64,000 nt of DNA from Exophiala sp. HKRS030 (taxonomy: Eukaryota; Ascomycota; Eurotiomycetes; Chaetothyriales; Herpotrichiellaceae). Numbering within the stretch: the stretch's first letter is position 1; every line of letters begins with the position of its first letter. The stretch lies in contig JAHWDD010000005.1 of assembly GCA_023897205.1 (NCBI GenBank), positions 4,464,001 through 4,528,000 on the forward strand, in the 5' to 3' direction. The position numbers and the translations under genes were made by a program. A model generated the notes under the pieces. The model worked only from the letters and a program-made list of their open reading frames with translations, had not been told where the DNA came from and ran no database searches. This document shows positions 1 through 12,666 of this stretch, piece by piece.

Positions 1-372
1 CGGTTCCGTGCTGGATGGAAATACCACGGCTACAGCGAATCGCAACTGCCGTTTCGAGCACTCTTCGGTGTGTATGGCTCATACCTTGGCTTGTTCTTGA
101 ATTGTCTGGCGTTGGTGGCGACCTTCTACACAAGTCTCTTCCCACTGGGTGGAAAGCCTGATGCCGAGACCTTCTTCACGAACTATTTGGCGGCACCGAT
201 TGTGCTCGCCTTCTATGTCTTCTGGAAACTGTATAGTCGTGATTGGAGTCTGTATATTCGAGCTAGCGATATGGATGTTACGAGTGGGCTGAGACCTGGG
301 TGGAATCATATGGCTGAATCAGAAAAGGATGTTCGACCTGCATGGAGGAGATTTCTTTCGGGCTTTATCTGA
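1..372 (+). CDS. Amino-acid permease, 3' end only (YAT/AAP family)
   Basis: The reading frame is open from the first base of the window to the TGA at 370-372, so only the last 123 residues are visible. They match the C-terminus of fungal plasma-membrane amino-acid permeases (Gap1/Agp1/Dip5 type): a cytoplasmic RFRAGWKYHGYS..LPFRALFG-type loop, a membrane segment (about residues 24-44), a short FPLGG loop, a second membrane segment starting at LAAPIVLAFYVFWKLY, and a polar tail beginning IRASDMDVTSG. The protein would import amino acids by proton symport; substrate range cannot be told from this fragment. No intron is seen in this part. The upstream part of the gene lies outside the window. 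Confidence 0.9.
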   Translation, partial: RFRAGWKYHGYSESQLPFRALFGVYGSYLGLFLNCLALVATFYTSLFPLGGKPDAETFFTNYLAAPIVLAFYVFWKLYSRDWSLYIRASDMDVTSGLRPGWNHMAESEKDVRPAWRRFLSGFI

Positions 373-2013
373 AGGTCTGTGCTGAAGTCGCTTTCAAGGC
401 GCCGTTGTGGCCTCTGGATGCAATATGTGGTGTGCGAGTTGTATGCTGTGCTCCAGAAGGGCTCCATCTAGTGGTGCTTGTAGGAGATCGATCGTGATTC
501 TCTGTCTAGAATATCTAAGTGAGAGCGACTTGGCACTCTATCACGTGACCACACTCCAACAGTGCTCTTGATGCTCTCTGAATGCATAATGTACCTATGT
601 ATCTAGCTGGTCACCAAAGATGGCATCTTGATGCCATTAAATGACAGTTCATCAACATGGTAAACACCTGATTTTCGCTCCAACAACACTCCAGTATTCT
701 GCCATACCCCGTTCTCCACTCGGAGCACTCACGAGACGGCCCGAAGTCCGAGATTGAACGAGACATCCTGCAGAGCCTATAGGGGAAATCTGCTAGGAGT
801 ACCAGGTGGCCATCTTGTGCTGGAAGACCCGTTAACCATCAAAACAGGCTCAACAATGCGAGACCTATCCGTATGTTCCGGGTTGTAGGCTTTACAGAGC
901 TGTAGAAGCGTACAATCCGACTCCAACCTAAGCCGCCGGTCTAGGGAGGTTGAATGCTATAATATACGATGCCCAAGTTTGCGAGCCTGCATATGCCACA
1001 CGGTAGTCACAGTCATAGTCACAGTTCGCTGTACGGTACAGTCCCCAAGCCATCATACATAGTGCCAGGATATAAAACATATCTACACTTCTGGGTGTGT
1101 AACAGGCGACATTGCGCCATCCAGACGTACAATGAGATCTCGATGTTGCTACCTCACCGACCAATCACGGAAACGACATATCAAGTATTCCCCCACTCTG
1201 CGAAATGCCCATTATCGGTATGTCGTCAGTGGGTTATTAGTCACATAGGGCACAGGGTAACCTGTATCTCCAAGTCCAAGCCCAGCCTCCACAAATGGGG
1301 ACATGAATATTAACATGATACTCAAGCACTGATCGAAGCATCTACTCTATATATGCCATCGAGCCTTTAGTCTTCCAGTATCGGACACACATAGAATACC
1401 TCCTGGAATATCCCACCCAGACCACCACCCACTCATACACCCTTGTCCTTCCACTAGCATCTAGGTAGCAAATTGCATTATGACAACAAAAGTACGTCGC
1501 GCTGCCGGCGGCGCTCCGAGATCGACATCTCGCCATTCGCGGCTCTCGCGCCGATGCCGGTGGTGCTTGTTTTTCTCTCGCATTTCCCCAAATCTCGCTA
1601 TTGACCCCATTTTCATTTATCCTGTTGTTCTATTTACTTCCCAACCCGGGATTTCGTCGTTTGTTGGGACTTTTGTGCGGAGAGAGGAAGCGCCTATTTG
1701 TGACCTTGTCATCAATTTCTCCCGGCTTTTACTGTATCAGAGAGACCAGAGAATCAAGAGACACTATTGGCGTTGGTTCGTTCTTTGATTTGGAGCGAAG
1801 CTAGTATAATCGCAATTGGATTGCATTCCATTGGCGATTTCAAGACGACATTGGAGAATCCCACCAACAACGTCGCCTTGACCGCTTCAATCCAGATGCG
1901 ACATCGCAGTACGCCTCACGCCAGCGTCGCCGCCGTCGCCATCACCATTGCCTCACCGACGGGCTACAAAGTCTTTCGACACTCCAACTCCAACCTCAAT
2001 CTGAACAACCACC
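373..2013. other. Intergenic, 1.6 kb, no gene seen
   Basis: Lies between the permease stop and the ATG of the MFS transporter. Short open frames on both strands have no recognisable composition or motif. The last 300 bases, rich in C and T runs, probably form the promoter and leader of the MFS gene. Confidence 0.5.
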
Positions 2014-4798
2014 ATGTCAGCTCTCGCCAAGCCATTCCAATGGTTCTATCATGAATTCGGCATCGTGTCGATCCATACGACGGGGATCAATGCCTACTTG
2101 ATCATCCTGGCCAGGACCGTGCGCATGTTTGCGTATGGTACCAATGCGTTGATTCTCGGTGAGTTTCTTTTACGGGTCCTTTCATACGCTGTTCTTCACT
2201 TCTCATTTTTGCTTCGTGGGTCGGATGGGAGAGATACGTCGTCAAGTGGCGTGGTGTTTCTTGTTAAGGAGTAGAGGGGTCAGCTGGTACGAGTGTACTT
2301 GTGAATAGGGGTGTGAATGTAAGCAGTGGGTTTGTGTGGCATGGCACACAATGTCATGCTGTGTAATACTTCGACTGGGGACAAGATGACATTTCATTGA
2401 GACGACATGTTTGAAGTAAGGCTGGGGTGGATGCTCTGGCGATTAGGTCTATGTTTCTCTTCATTACCACGAGAAGCCACTACCATTCCCAATCCATGTC
2501 CGATCCTCACTTTCTTATACCAGCAGAAGCTCCCCCTTTCCCTTATTCACCTCACCCTGCCCTGCCTCCTGTCTGCGTGCTCCTTCACCTCCACTCTCAA
2601 TCACCCACCCAGACTAACCCATCCCAACCACAGCAATCTTCTTCTCCTCGCTCCACTACAGCGATCACCAAATCGGCATCTTCATGACTCTAACCTTACT
2701 CGGCGACGTCCTTCTCGGCACATATCTAACACTAATCGCCGACCGCGTGGGCCGGCGGAAAGTGTTGCTGGCCGGGTCATTCTTGATGGTTCTCAGCGGC
2801 GTGGTGTTCGCTGTATGTGAGGAATTCTGGATTCTGTTGCTCGCGGCGATCTTCGGCGTCATTAGTGTTACAGGAGGCGATTTTGGCCCATTTAGGAGTA
2901 TTGAGGAGTAAGTCTGCTTTCATTTTCTGTTTGAAATTTTGTTGTCGTTGGTGGTATGTGTATGTGAAGTGGATCTATGGGAGGTTTGTTCTTCGCGAGT
3001 TGCATTGGTACTGCTGCTGCTCCGCTTGCTCAATAAGTAGCAGGACGAGACGAGGAGTGTACTCGGATCGCTAACTCAGCCCTATGGCCTAGCAAGATGG
3101 TGCAAGGTCTTCACTCTCCCGTCTTGTCCCTTGAGAAGAACCGTTGTCCTCCCAAACCTCCCCATCACATACCACACCAACCGCTCTTCCTCTATCCCCC
3201 TTCCAATCAGCCTCAACCAACCAAGATACTAATACCCAGCTCTTCTCCAGATCCGTTCTCTCACAACTAACAACCCCAACAACGCGCGCCGACGTGTTAG
3301 CATGGTACGTGACAATGTCGACGCTAGGCTCGAGCATCGGCAGCGAAGCGTCAGGCCGGATCATCAGCCTCCTGAAGGCGCGACAGGACTGGTCGGATGT
3401 CGATGTATACCATGCGTTGTTCTGGGTGTATGCGATCATGGGCCTGGTGAATGCAGGGCTTGTACTGCCGTTGAGCGATGCATGTGAGCTTGATCCGTCG
3501 GATTCAGACACGCACGACAGGGAGGAGAAGGGGGCAGGGGTGGGGAGGTCTACGAGCAGGTGGCGCAGCAAGATGATGATGTCGGGAACAAAAGCGTTCA
3601 GGAGCACCACGTATCGCTATCACCTACTACACCGACAATAGCAGCAGCAGCATCTTCATCCCCATCACGAACACCAGCGGTTATACACGACACACTCCCG
3701 TCTCCAACAACCAGCTCGTCCAGCCTAACACCCCTCCCGTCGCCTCAGCGATCATGGCCGTTCAAAGCCAGAACATGGTTTACCAGTCGCCTTACCCAAA
3801 TCTCCCGGCCCACACGGCACATCATGTACAAGCTCTGGTTTCTTCTGGCGATCGACTCGCTAGCTGACGGGATGGTTCCCTACTCGCTCACCAACTACTT
3901 CATCGACCTGAAATTCCAGCCGTCAAAATCCACCCTCGGCGACATCACATCGGTGGCCTATTTCCTGGGGGCGATCGGGGCCGTATTCGCAGGGCCACTC
4001 ACGCGCAAAATCGGATTCATCAACACCATGGTCTTCACACACGTGCCGTCGTCCGCGGCGGTGTTATTCTTCGCTGCGCCACCTGTGCTATGGCTGACGG
4101 CGGCTCTGCTCATGGTGCGCGCGGGGCTGAACAACATGGATCAAGCGCCGCGGTCGGCGTTGATAGCAGCTGTGGTGCGCCCGGACGAGAGGACGGCCGT
4201 CATGGGCATCACGAGTATGGTGAGGACGCTGGCGGCCATGGCCGGGCCGATGGTGACGGGCGCGTTGGCTGCGGAGAAGAGGTTCTGGATCGCGTTTGTC
4301 GCGGCGGGCGTTTGCCGCTTGGTTTATGATTTTGGCTTGTATGCTTTGTTTGTCAATATGCATGTTGAGGGCGATCGCGGGAGGGTTGCTGTGGGTGATG
4401 TTGAGGGCGAGGCGGAGGCGGAAGAGGGGATGGAGCGGGAGAAGGGCAATAGGAGGAAAAGGAGGAGGTTGAGGGGAGACCGAGCTCGGGCTGGTGATGT
4501 GGAGGATGGAGCAGTTGAGTTGGAGAGTCTGGTCGGGAGTGAGCATGAGGATTCGAATGATGACAATGATGATGACTGGGAGAGGCCCAGGGGCAAGGGG
4601 GACGGGCATGGGAATGTAAGGGCCGAAACGAGTCGCGCTAATGGAGGTGGTGATGGTTATGTGAAAGGAAAGGGAAACGAGGTTTCGGTTGAAAACGAAA
4701 GTGTTCTGCATGGGTTGTCGCATAAGACTTTGAGCATACCAGATGAACATCAAAGAGTCAGAAGCAGGAGTCCTCATCGTTCGACGGTGTTGGATTAG
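2014..4798 (+). CDS. Fungal MFS transporter, 12-TM type, with acidic C-terminal tail; one apparent missing base
   Basis: Likely exons are 2014-2158, 2634-2907 and 3251-4798. The first intron (475 nt, gtgagt...accacag) joins ...TNALIL to AIFFSSLHYSDHQIG, and the second (343 nt, gtaagt...ctccag) joins RSIEE to SVLSQLTTP; both restore a continuous MFS frame. MFS signatures include GDVLLGTYLTLIADRVGRRK after helix 2 and GGDFGPFRSIEE. The second half (KLWFLLAIDSLADGMVPYSL onward) holds six more helices, then about 130 acidic and basic residues of tail. At the G-run 3530-3534 the frame must step back by one. With one G restored, the exons give 656 codons exactly, so I treat this as a missing base rather than a third intron; a short intron starting at 3484 is the alternative. 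Substrate is unknown. The gene is convergent with the next permease. Confidence 0.78.
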
Positions 4799-5067
4799 AA
4801 CATTGCTAGCATTGAAGTCATGGCGCATATTTTAGACACGGACACATACAAGGTCACATGAGTTGCACGTAATAGAGTGAGTATAAAAAGCCTTTCGACG
4901 AGTGTCGTAGATTGATTACCTGAACCTATCCAAGTCGGCCAATAAGTAGTTAGATGTCTTTCAGATTTCGCCCAGGTCCTGGGATTTGGGTAGACCTTAA
5001 GAAAGAAACTTCCTGTTTCAAAGTATACAGATGCTCGGATGGATGACTCTAGCCAAAGGGTCGAGTT

Positions 5068-6943
5068 TTAATGAGCAGAGATGATCGAACTTCTGCGCCT
5101 TGCAATATCCTCTTCCTTTGCTGGAGGACCTTGATAGTTCGTCCGACCCCATACAAAGTACCAAATCGCAGAAACAGCAGTTCCGCCGACGAATACGACT
5201 GAGGCGTAATTCATGGTGTCGGCGGTAGTCGGCAGATATGCTGGCATGCTGAAGAGAGGGATGATGAAGAAACACCAGGCTAAAAGATAAGCTTATCAGC
5301 ACATTGTACCTGGATATTGGCTGTAGTAGACAGAAACTTACCAATGGAAACCACATTGCAAATGATACCAAAGATTCCAAAATCATAGTGGCCTTGTGAC
5401 AAGCTCTTTCGACCGGTCAAGAGAGAGACGAGAATGGGCATAGTGTAACTGATAGTCTGCATCACAGTTAGATATCGGTCACCAAAGGGTAAGTTGAAGC
5501 GATTTGGCCCAACATCCCACGTGACAGGTTAACTTACCAAGAAAATGACTCCAGAGCCACTGAAAGCATTGAACGCAGCGACTGAACCAAAATAGATAGC
5601 ACCAAGAACAATCTCAACCACCATGCACAGCATCATGGCGTTGAAAGGCACATCCAATCGAGTGTTGACTTTCTTCCACCAGGTAGAGCCAGGAATAGCT
5701 CCATCTCTTGCGAAAGCCCAGGTAGCACGGGATGATGCTGTGGTACAGCCGACACCACAAAGGATGGAGAGGACTAGGATTGGTACCACCAAGGCGAATG
5801 CGCCACCGTCATTACCGATGGAAATTTTGAGAATATATGGCACAGGAGATGATGCGACCAGTACGTCCTCGATGGGCGGTAGGACAAACACTAGAGGAAC
5901 CAAGAAGATGAAGCCGCAGATCATGTTGAGGACAATTGTGCCGACCATAGCTTTGGGAACTTGAGTGGCTGGTTCTCGGACTTCTTCGCACATGCTGTGA
6001 AACAGTAAGCGGATCTCCCACGTCGAATTTTGGGGTTCAACACTTACGAAATAATCATGCCGGTAGCCGAAGTGGCATAGGCACCATGTAGCAAGCCGAT
6101 ACACCATGACCAACCTGGAATCCAGCCCGAATTGGTCTCTACGGCTCCAAATGCGTAACTGGCACTTCTACGGCCTCCCTTTGCTAGAACGAGGGTGCAG
6201 ATGAGAATGGCAAAAACGCCGGCAAATGTCCAGAAGATGGCGAAAGTCTGGAAAAGTTAGTATTGACAGATTTAGAGAGTGGATAGACTTCATACATCCA
6301 AAAGCGGTAGCCACTTATTGAGGCCACCAGAAATGGCATTGCAGGTCAAAGTGATCGCCACGAAAACCAAGAAGACCTGCCAATTTTCGGCTTGCCAAAC
6401 ACCAAGTCCTTCGCTGTCCTGGAAAATGTTGACACAACCAACGATGAATAACGAAGTTCCAAAATTGACGGCGAGGGTAATGGTGATGTTGCCAAGAACG
6501 TATGCCCAGCCACAAATCCAGGCAGTGATATTGCGAAACCGGGCAGGTGATAGCATATAGGTTTGATAGTATACACCTCCGGCTGTAGGATAAACCGAAG
6601 TGATTTCACCCAGCGAAATGGCGACACAAATCATGATACAGCAGACGAGGACCCAGCCCCATATGATGGCGGAAGGACCACCTCCGATCAACGGGTAGTA
6701 TACAGTTGTGGCGAGACCGTAGGGGACGGAGGCGAGGACGAAGGACATGAAAGCGACCTGCCATGTTGATCTGGATCGAGTCAACTCGGATTGATAACCG
6801 AGCACGTTCAAGAGATCATCGGCTTCGGCAGGAGGAGCGCCATTTGCATCAAAGGATGGTACGCCGGCCTCTTTACTCTTGAATCTGTCGCGAGGAGTAG
6901 TGGGACTGTTCTCATAGTCGAATCCATTGGCAGCTTGCGCCAT
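5068..6943 (-). CDS. APC-family permease (choline/GABA/polyamine type), five exons
   Basis: Exons on the minus strand are 6943-6296, 6247-6048, 5994-5538, 5456-5342 and 5279-5068; all junctions are GT-AG with introns of 48, 53, 81 and 62 nt, giving 543 residues. The start is the ATG of MAQAANGFDYENS. The protein has a hydrophilic N-terminus, the LGYQSEL..S entry motif, about 12 hydrophobic segments, and the family hallmarks EITSVYPTAGGVYYQ, MCEEVREPATQVPKA and AFARDGAIPGS. These place it in the fungal amino acid/choline transporter group (Hnm1, Uga4 relatives), a plasma-membrane or vacuolar importer of amines or amino acids; the substrate cannot be assigned. The C-terminus is short and basic. 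A diverged, intronless relative lies at 26.6-28.2 kb in the same orientation. Confidence 0.93.
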
Positions 6944-9900
6944 GGTTGCTGAGGTGCGTCGGGAGTATGAGAAGAGAGAGTATAAGGTGCTACTGAGGTT
7001 GTTGCTTAGGGTGGCTGTGTAACGATTATACTAGATAGACGAGAGGCGTAGGAGAATCTGGTAAAGGTGAATAGCCAGGTCGATGTCTCCACACAGCACA
7101 CGCGGGATATGGCGAAAGGGTGCGTTGGAGAGGAAGCTGCAATCGGCAAGAGGCGCGTTGGATCAAGAGTCAATTTAATCCCAAGGTAAGCAGAGTCGAA
7201 GGTAGTTGACCCTGTGGTGAAGAGGCGAGCGCAGGCGGATGGCTTTACTGTTCAGAGGCAGTGAGTGACGGGGTCTGATCAGCGAACCTCCGTGAGAGTT
7301 AAGAAAGAGAAAGGACAAGTGTAGATTGTAAGTTTTTGAACAAGTAGTTTTAATTTGTTTGGATGCCGTGGAGCTCGAGCAATTGACCGGGTCTGGGGAG
7401 GGAAAAAGTATCATGTATGAAGGAAGAAGGCAATTGGAAAGATGCGAAGAACAGCCTTCGTATCGGCGAATGGACCATGTGGTCAATGAGACTACGACAC
7501 CAACTAGTGGTTATCTTGGTTAGTAGGAGGCTAACGGAGCACTAACTTACTGTAGCTGTGCATAAATGGCTGAAGATCCAGTAAAAAGCCAGAGCGATCG
7601 AGAGGTAACCTGACTAGGTAACTTAAAGCTCCATTCAGTGGAAAGACGAGAAAGGGAAGGGCACCTGAGGGAAGGTGCGACTGAAGAGATAGGCCAGGAT
7701 AAGCATTTTGGTGGACAAGGGAAGGTGGGGAGGGGTTCTGGGCCGAGGGAAGGCACATGGGTCATGGTTGATGAATGGGAAGCACCTAGGAAGGAAGGAA
7801 CACTGGACCTGTCCACCTGTCGTGGTATCTGAGGCAGGTGCTGAGGTTCTGCACGCCCGTTAGAGTTTAGCAGAGTTTTCCTTCTCCTGCAAATTGACGT
7901 CGACAAAGTGGCCACACACCACCCAGGGCCACATCCACCTCGAATCATCCTGCGTCAATCTGTAACATCCTGGTCCAAGTCATTCAAGCCCCGATAGCCA
8001 AGACGCTATGACTCCAGAGTTGATTGTGCTGTCGCATTTCCGTCCTGATGGCGTTCCTCCACCCTGTCATCCCACCAGTCGCCTACCTGTGAATGCGTGA
8101 GATTATGTTCCATTCCAATAATATTGTGGAGGCCAGCTTCAACTAATTGTCACAGTAGGTATGGAGTAGACGGAGGATTGTCTACATTGAATTGACCTTA
8201 GTCAGGCGAATCCCAACCATGACGACCATTACTGGGCCCTTTTTCCAGCCTTGTGAAGGAAATGGATTTAATACATCAAATATTGATTCCAGATTCGGAG
8301 ACACCGGGTACTCAAGGGTCAAGAGTCAAGAGTCAAGGCTGGGATTATCTTTGACGGGAAAGATGCCACGATGCTTACCTGTCGGCTCTGTTGATGAGTT
8401 GAGAATCGTGATCATGGTGCTTATCAGAGGGACTAGTTTCCATATCGCAGTCATAAGCGAGCGAGATTGGTTATCTCGAACAAGTGCCTCAGGTAACACC
8501 ATTGACACCGAAAGGGTGCTAGAGCCGGGGATGTTCCAGATCTTGTGTCTTGCAGCATTGCCCATGACTCGATGGACCACGAATCCATGACCGAGGTTGG
8601 AACTTGAAAAGAAAGCAGACACACGAGCTGTTTGAATGAAGCAAGGGACGAAGCCTCCACTGTCACGTTGTCCTCCTGCATGCCTCTCGCAGACTCTGAC
8701 CTTTGAGAAATGTGGGGTAACACGAATAGAGGAACGAGCAACTTGAAATGGAATAAGCAGTGAAGGAGGCCTGGCCACTGGCCAGTAACTCGAGGTGTTT
8801 GGCCGGTAGGCCCTCTGTTTGTGGTGGCTTCGTGGGTACGATTACGGGTGACCTTCCCTGCTAATGCCGCCTAGAGTTCCACTGAATCGGGGCTGCATTA
8901 CCTAATATCTGCAAATTACCAGCAAGAAGACTTGGTGGATCTACCGCCTAAAGAACCACAGCCTGCAGGCCAGTGCCCACGGGCACCAGTGGATAGCTTC
9001 CGGCGGCCCCCGGAGGTTGATCAGATCTGTGCGACGACGACGGCATACCTGGTAAGTAGTCTGTGCCTAGGCGCATACTAATTACTGGTTTCTGAGGGTT
9101 AGTTGCTGTCGGCAGTCAGTTGGGTGGTTGAACAGCTTTCGCCGCCCGTCTCACACGAGTAACAATTTGACAAGTCCCGAACGGCATTCAAGCAGTTGAA
9201 AAGGGAAATCTCAAGACTGAGAGGTACCAGGCATCTCACAGCTGAGGCACCAGAGAATGTTCTTATCATTGGCTCATCATCACTGATCCTAATCTCCAAC
9301 AATGCACCACACACCCCAGGAATCCCAGGACTCCAAGACCTGACGGTACATGAGTCAACAATGGCCGACGAATCCCGGTGAGACCGAGAGAGATAGATAA
9401 CGACCAGCACCTACAGTGGTTAGTAGGGACAGACTACAGGATATCTCCTACTACTAACAGGAGGGAATACGAGCATCAAGATCTCGCTTGCCCAACCTCC
9501 AGTGTCTGGGAGTTAATCTCATGCCTCTGGGGTTACATTATCAATTTCTGGCGTGCATACGAATCACTGACACTTCCAGGAAAGATGTTGTAACTGCTTG
9601 CGGCTTGGGTGCTGGATTCGAATTCAGGACGTTTCCAGGTCGATAAGAGTCGGCGCCGTCGCCTATTGCCAGAGGATCGTCGTCCAGTGCTTGAGTGGCT
9701 CCCGTGGCCGTCTTAACCATAGTTCCCGATCGTGGCGCAGCCTAGAGCCATGACCGTCACTTGCCGGTTTGTGTGGAAATCCTAACGGAAAAGGGAAAAG
9801 AAATGCCATAACACCACCACCATCTCTCTTGATACTCTATCTCGTCACGATGAAAACAATGCCGACGCTCTTCTACGGGTCCTTCTCCACATTCCGGAAA

Positions 9901-10468
9901 CCACATTTGATTTAATCCGCTTTGGAGGGTTCCCGTCAACGTCTAAATCTGACCCGAAATGACCGAGATAGATACGCAGGCACTGGACCTAGGTCCTATG
10001 TATTCTGTAGGTAGGCTACTCTTAAGTTTCGACGGTGTCGACGTTGGACTCCCTAGCCGGAATCTTGACACGCTCTATCCCCGTCTCAGTCCTGCTTAGA
10101 AACGTCGTCCCCTTTTTCTCGACTCGGGGGACATGACTATCATTATTGTGGGGGATCTCGGATTCTCGCGGCCCGGGAAGCCATGACTCTTAGGGGGCAT
10201 CAGGTACAGTTCGCCTTTGGCACGCGACATGCGACATGCGACATGCCAGAGTCACAATCGCACGTGTCGGTGGCCTCGTTGATTTCCAACGCCAGACAGG
10301 ACAACGAAAAAGGAAACTTCAAACTTCCTCCATTTGAGCCAAGAATGCCCGTCATTCCACGTCTAGTAATATCGGATGCATGATTCAAACCCGCCGCCGT
10401 CTTTACTCCATCAAAGGCGCGAAACAGTCGGCGTTTGCAAACGCCATGAGCCGGAGGCAATCAAATAA
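6944..10468. other. Long non-coding stretch, 3.5 kb
   Basis: Between the permease start and the 3' end of SAC1, both transcribed leftward. Open frames up to 150 codons exist on both strands but lack domain-like composition, and I could not assemble any splice-consistent protein. Small direct repeats are present: GTCAAGA three times at 8318-8337 and GCGACAT three times at 10224-10244. The first kilobase (6944 to about 7950) is probably promoter and leader of the permease. The rest could hold a non-coding transcript or a decayed gene; nothing specific can be claimed. Confidence 0.5.
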
Positions 10469-12666
10469 TTATTCTATCCTCTTCTTTCCTTCTTCCATGA
10501 ATCCCACATTGGCCATGCTGATGTTTCGAGCTCGACGGTCCTTGCCGCTCGCAACGGCAATCAAAGACCCTATCACGGGATCATTCTGTGCTCGATTCAG
10601 CGCGGATGTATAGCCTTCGACCGCAAATGCCGGAGTGTTGAGCTTTGGCCAGTTGACATAAAGCAAGCCGTGTCCGTAGATGAACTGAAACGACCATGCC
10701 ACGATTCCCAGACACAAGATGGTCAGGATCCGTAATGGCCACACTGCCGCATCATGAGGCCGTCTTGTCACCAGGGAGATTAGGACGACGAACAGCGACG
10801 CTGCCAAGACGTAAGGCACTGCCTGAATGATCAGTGGTCTACGGTCTTTGGTTTGCAAGGACGATCCCGCTCCAGAGGATGACGGGAGATAGGTTCCCAG
10901 AAACAGGTCGAATCCATCCTGCCGGGGACCGTCGAGGAAGTTGTTGCGCACATATCGAGTGCAAGAGTTGTTCAAGTCCTGTAGCATGCCGGCCTTGGTG
11001 CGGTTACCTGTGCGCGTAAAGTCCGTCTTCAACGCACCCGTTCCCGAGTACGCATTCGAGACAACATCGGCATTGTCAGCCCACATGTTGCGGAAGAGGA
11101 ATTCAAAAGCAGCATCATCACTGGCTTTCTCCCCTGGTTGCAGGATCCCAACGTCCAAGAATTGCTGAGTCAAAGCCCATCGACCGAGCATGCTTTGGAC
11201 CACATTTGTGCGATCGAGGCAATCCATACAATTTCTACAAAAGGGAAAATGTTAGCCAACCTGTGAAACAGACATGCTTGGATAGTCAGAGTGTAGACTT
11301 ACGTTCGGACAACTGCACTTTGTTTCGTCCTGACCTCCAGAGCTCCCGAAGGCTCCCCCGGATTCTCCACACCTCTAAAGTATTGGCCTTTGGTCAAGCC
11401 ATCAATCAGTTCGTCCATGAGAAGTTCGGCACGATGCCATTTGAGACCCTTGGTTTCATTGTGGAAATCGAAATAAACATAGTGCAGCCTGTCCATCCTT
11501 TCTCTGTGTTTGCCTGGAGTGATTTCGTGGAATTTTTCATCGGTACGACGATCGCCTTCCGACGACTCTTCAGGCGAGTTGACTAAGATACGGACAACTT
11601 GTTCGTAGGCCTTCTTGACTCGTTCTTCCCTACCACGTTGATTGACCAGGTTGACTAGGTAATTCTCACCATACGTCCTGATTTGCTCATCGAAATGCTT
11701 GCGAGCGGCCTCCACTGCCGTTTCCACACCTCTAATCTGCAACTTGGGAGTATAGTGAAGATCATTGATCTCGGCCCAGAACACAGGAACACTGCCGCGA
11801 GTCTGAACATATGATAGAACTTGGGTTTCTGTGGTCGGTCCTCCGGCTTTGCCGTTTTGCGATCCTTGGCCTCCAGCATACCCGGTGGCTTGGCCTGATA
11901 AGTCATTGAGAATGGCGATCTGTTCTGTCTCGTTGAAATTCGAAACATGGCCTTGATCATCTATACCACGAGAGAAATATCTTGTTCCTCCACGAAATCG
12001 TGATCTTCTTGTAATAAGAGCAAAAGTGAAGTTTGTGTTTTTGACTTTGGCTGGAGTGATTCGAAGCATGCCAAACATGACAGGCAGGATATAAGGATCT
12101 GCACCAGGTTGAGGCTGTCCCCTTATGGTAGCTGTGGCGCCGCCACCTGTGCGGAAATCGATCAAATCAGTTTGAATGAATCTGTTCCAGAAAAACCGAT
12201 CGTCGGCTCTCTTCCACAGTGGTTCCGAGATATCGGCTTTAGACTGGCGCTGAAAGCTAGATGTGACATCGTGGGAGTAGGAGAAGTACATGGGTCCTTT
12301 GACGAGTAAAGCCCTGAGGTATGACAGATATGTGTCTTCATCTGGATCATGAACTGGACGTTCACGTAGTGGGAGAAACTCGGTGGCGACAACTTTGTAG
12401 AGCATATGTCCTCGCAGTCTGCCCATAGGTTGCGCCTTTGTGATAACGACAACATACTTGTCCAGCTTCAACTTTATAATTCCCAAGATCCCAGCAATAC
12501 TCGAGACTCTTTTGGCGCCGAGCAACGAGCCATCATTGAGTCTGATGTCACCGGAAGGCCGTTCGACAACAAGAGTGGGAGCGGACGGGGTGGAAGGAGA
12601 GGTAAACGCATAATGAGAAGTCGAGGCATGAACATTGATATCGCGAAACGGGAATAAATTGGCCAT
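10469..12666 (-). CDS. sac1: Sac1-type phosphoinositide phosphatase
   Basis: Two exons on the minus strand, 12666-11303 and 11234-10469, with a 68-nt intron (gtaagt...ttgtag), give 709 residues. The Sac domain fills most of exon 1, including GILGIIKLKLDKYVVVITK and the RDDRFFWNRF-like block. The intron falls just before the catalytic CX5R loop: C457-M-D-C-L-D-R463 followed by TNVVQ, the Sac1 signature. Two hydrophobic segments near the C-terminus (PYVLAASLFVVLISLV and ILTILCLGIVAWSF) match the membrane anchor of yeast Sac1. The enzyme removes the 4-phosphate from PI4P at the ER and Golgi, controlling lipid signalling and secretion. The terminal KKRIE is Lys-rich; whether it acts in retrieval is inference. 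Start is the ATG at 12666 (MANLFPFRDINV), matching family length. Confidence 0.95.

Noticed and set aside
2407..2661. A separate exon near 2447 (GLCFSSL) in the MFS gene
   Set aside because: It resembles the expected sequence but cannot be joined in frame; the acceptor at 2633 gives AIFFSSLHYSDHQ in frame.
4088..4828. Long open frame antisense to the MFS transporter
   Set aside because: It mirrors the codon pattern of the MFS gene and has no domain features of its own.
8192..8778. Overlapping frames of 132 and 150 codons on opposite strands
   Set aside because: Random composition, no start context, no splice partners and no recognisable motif.
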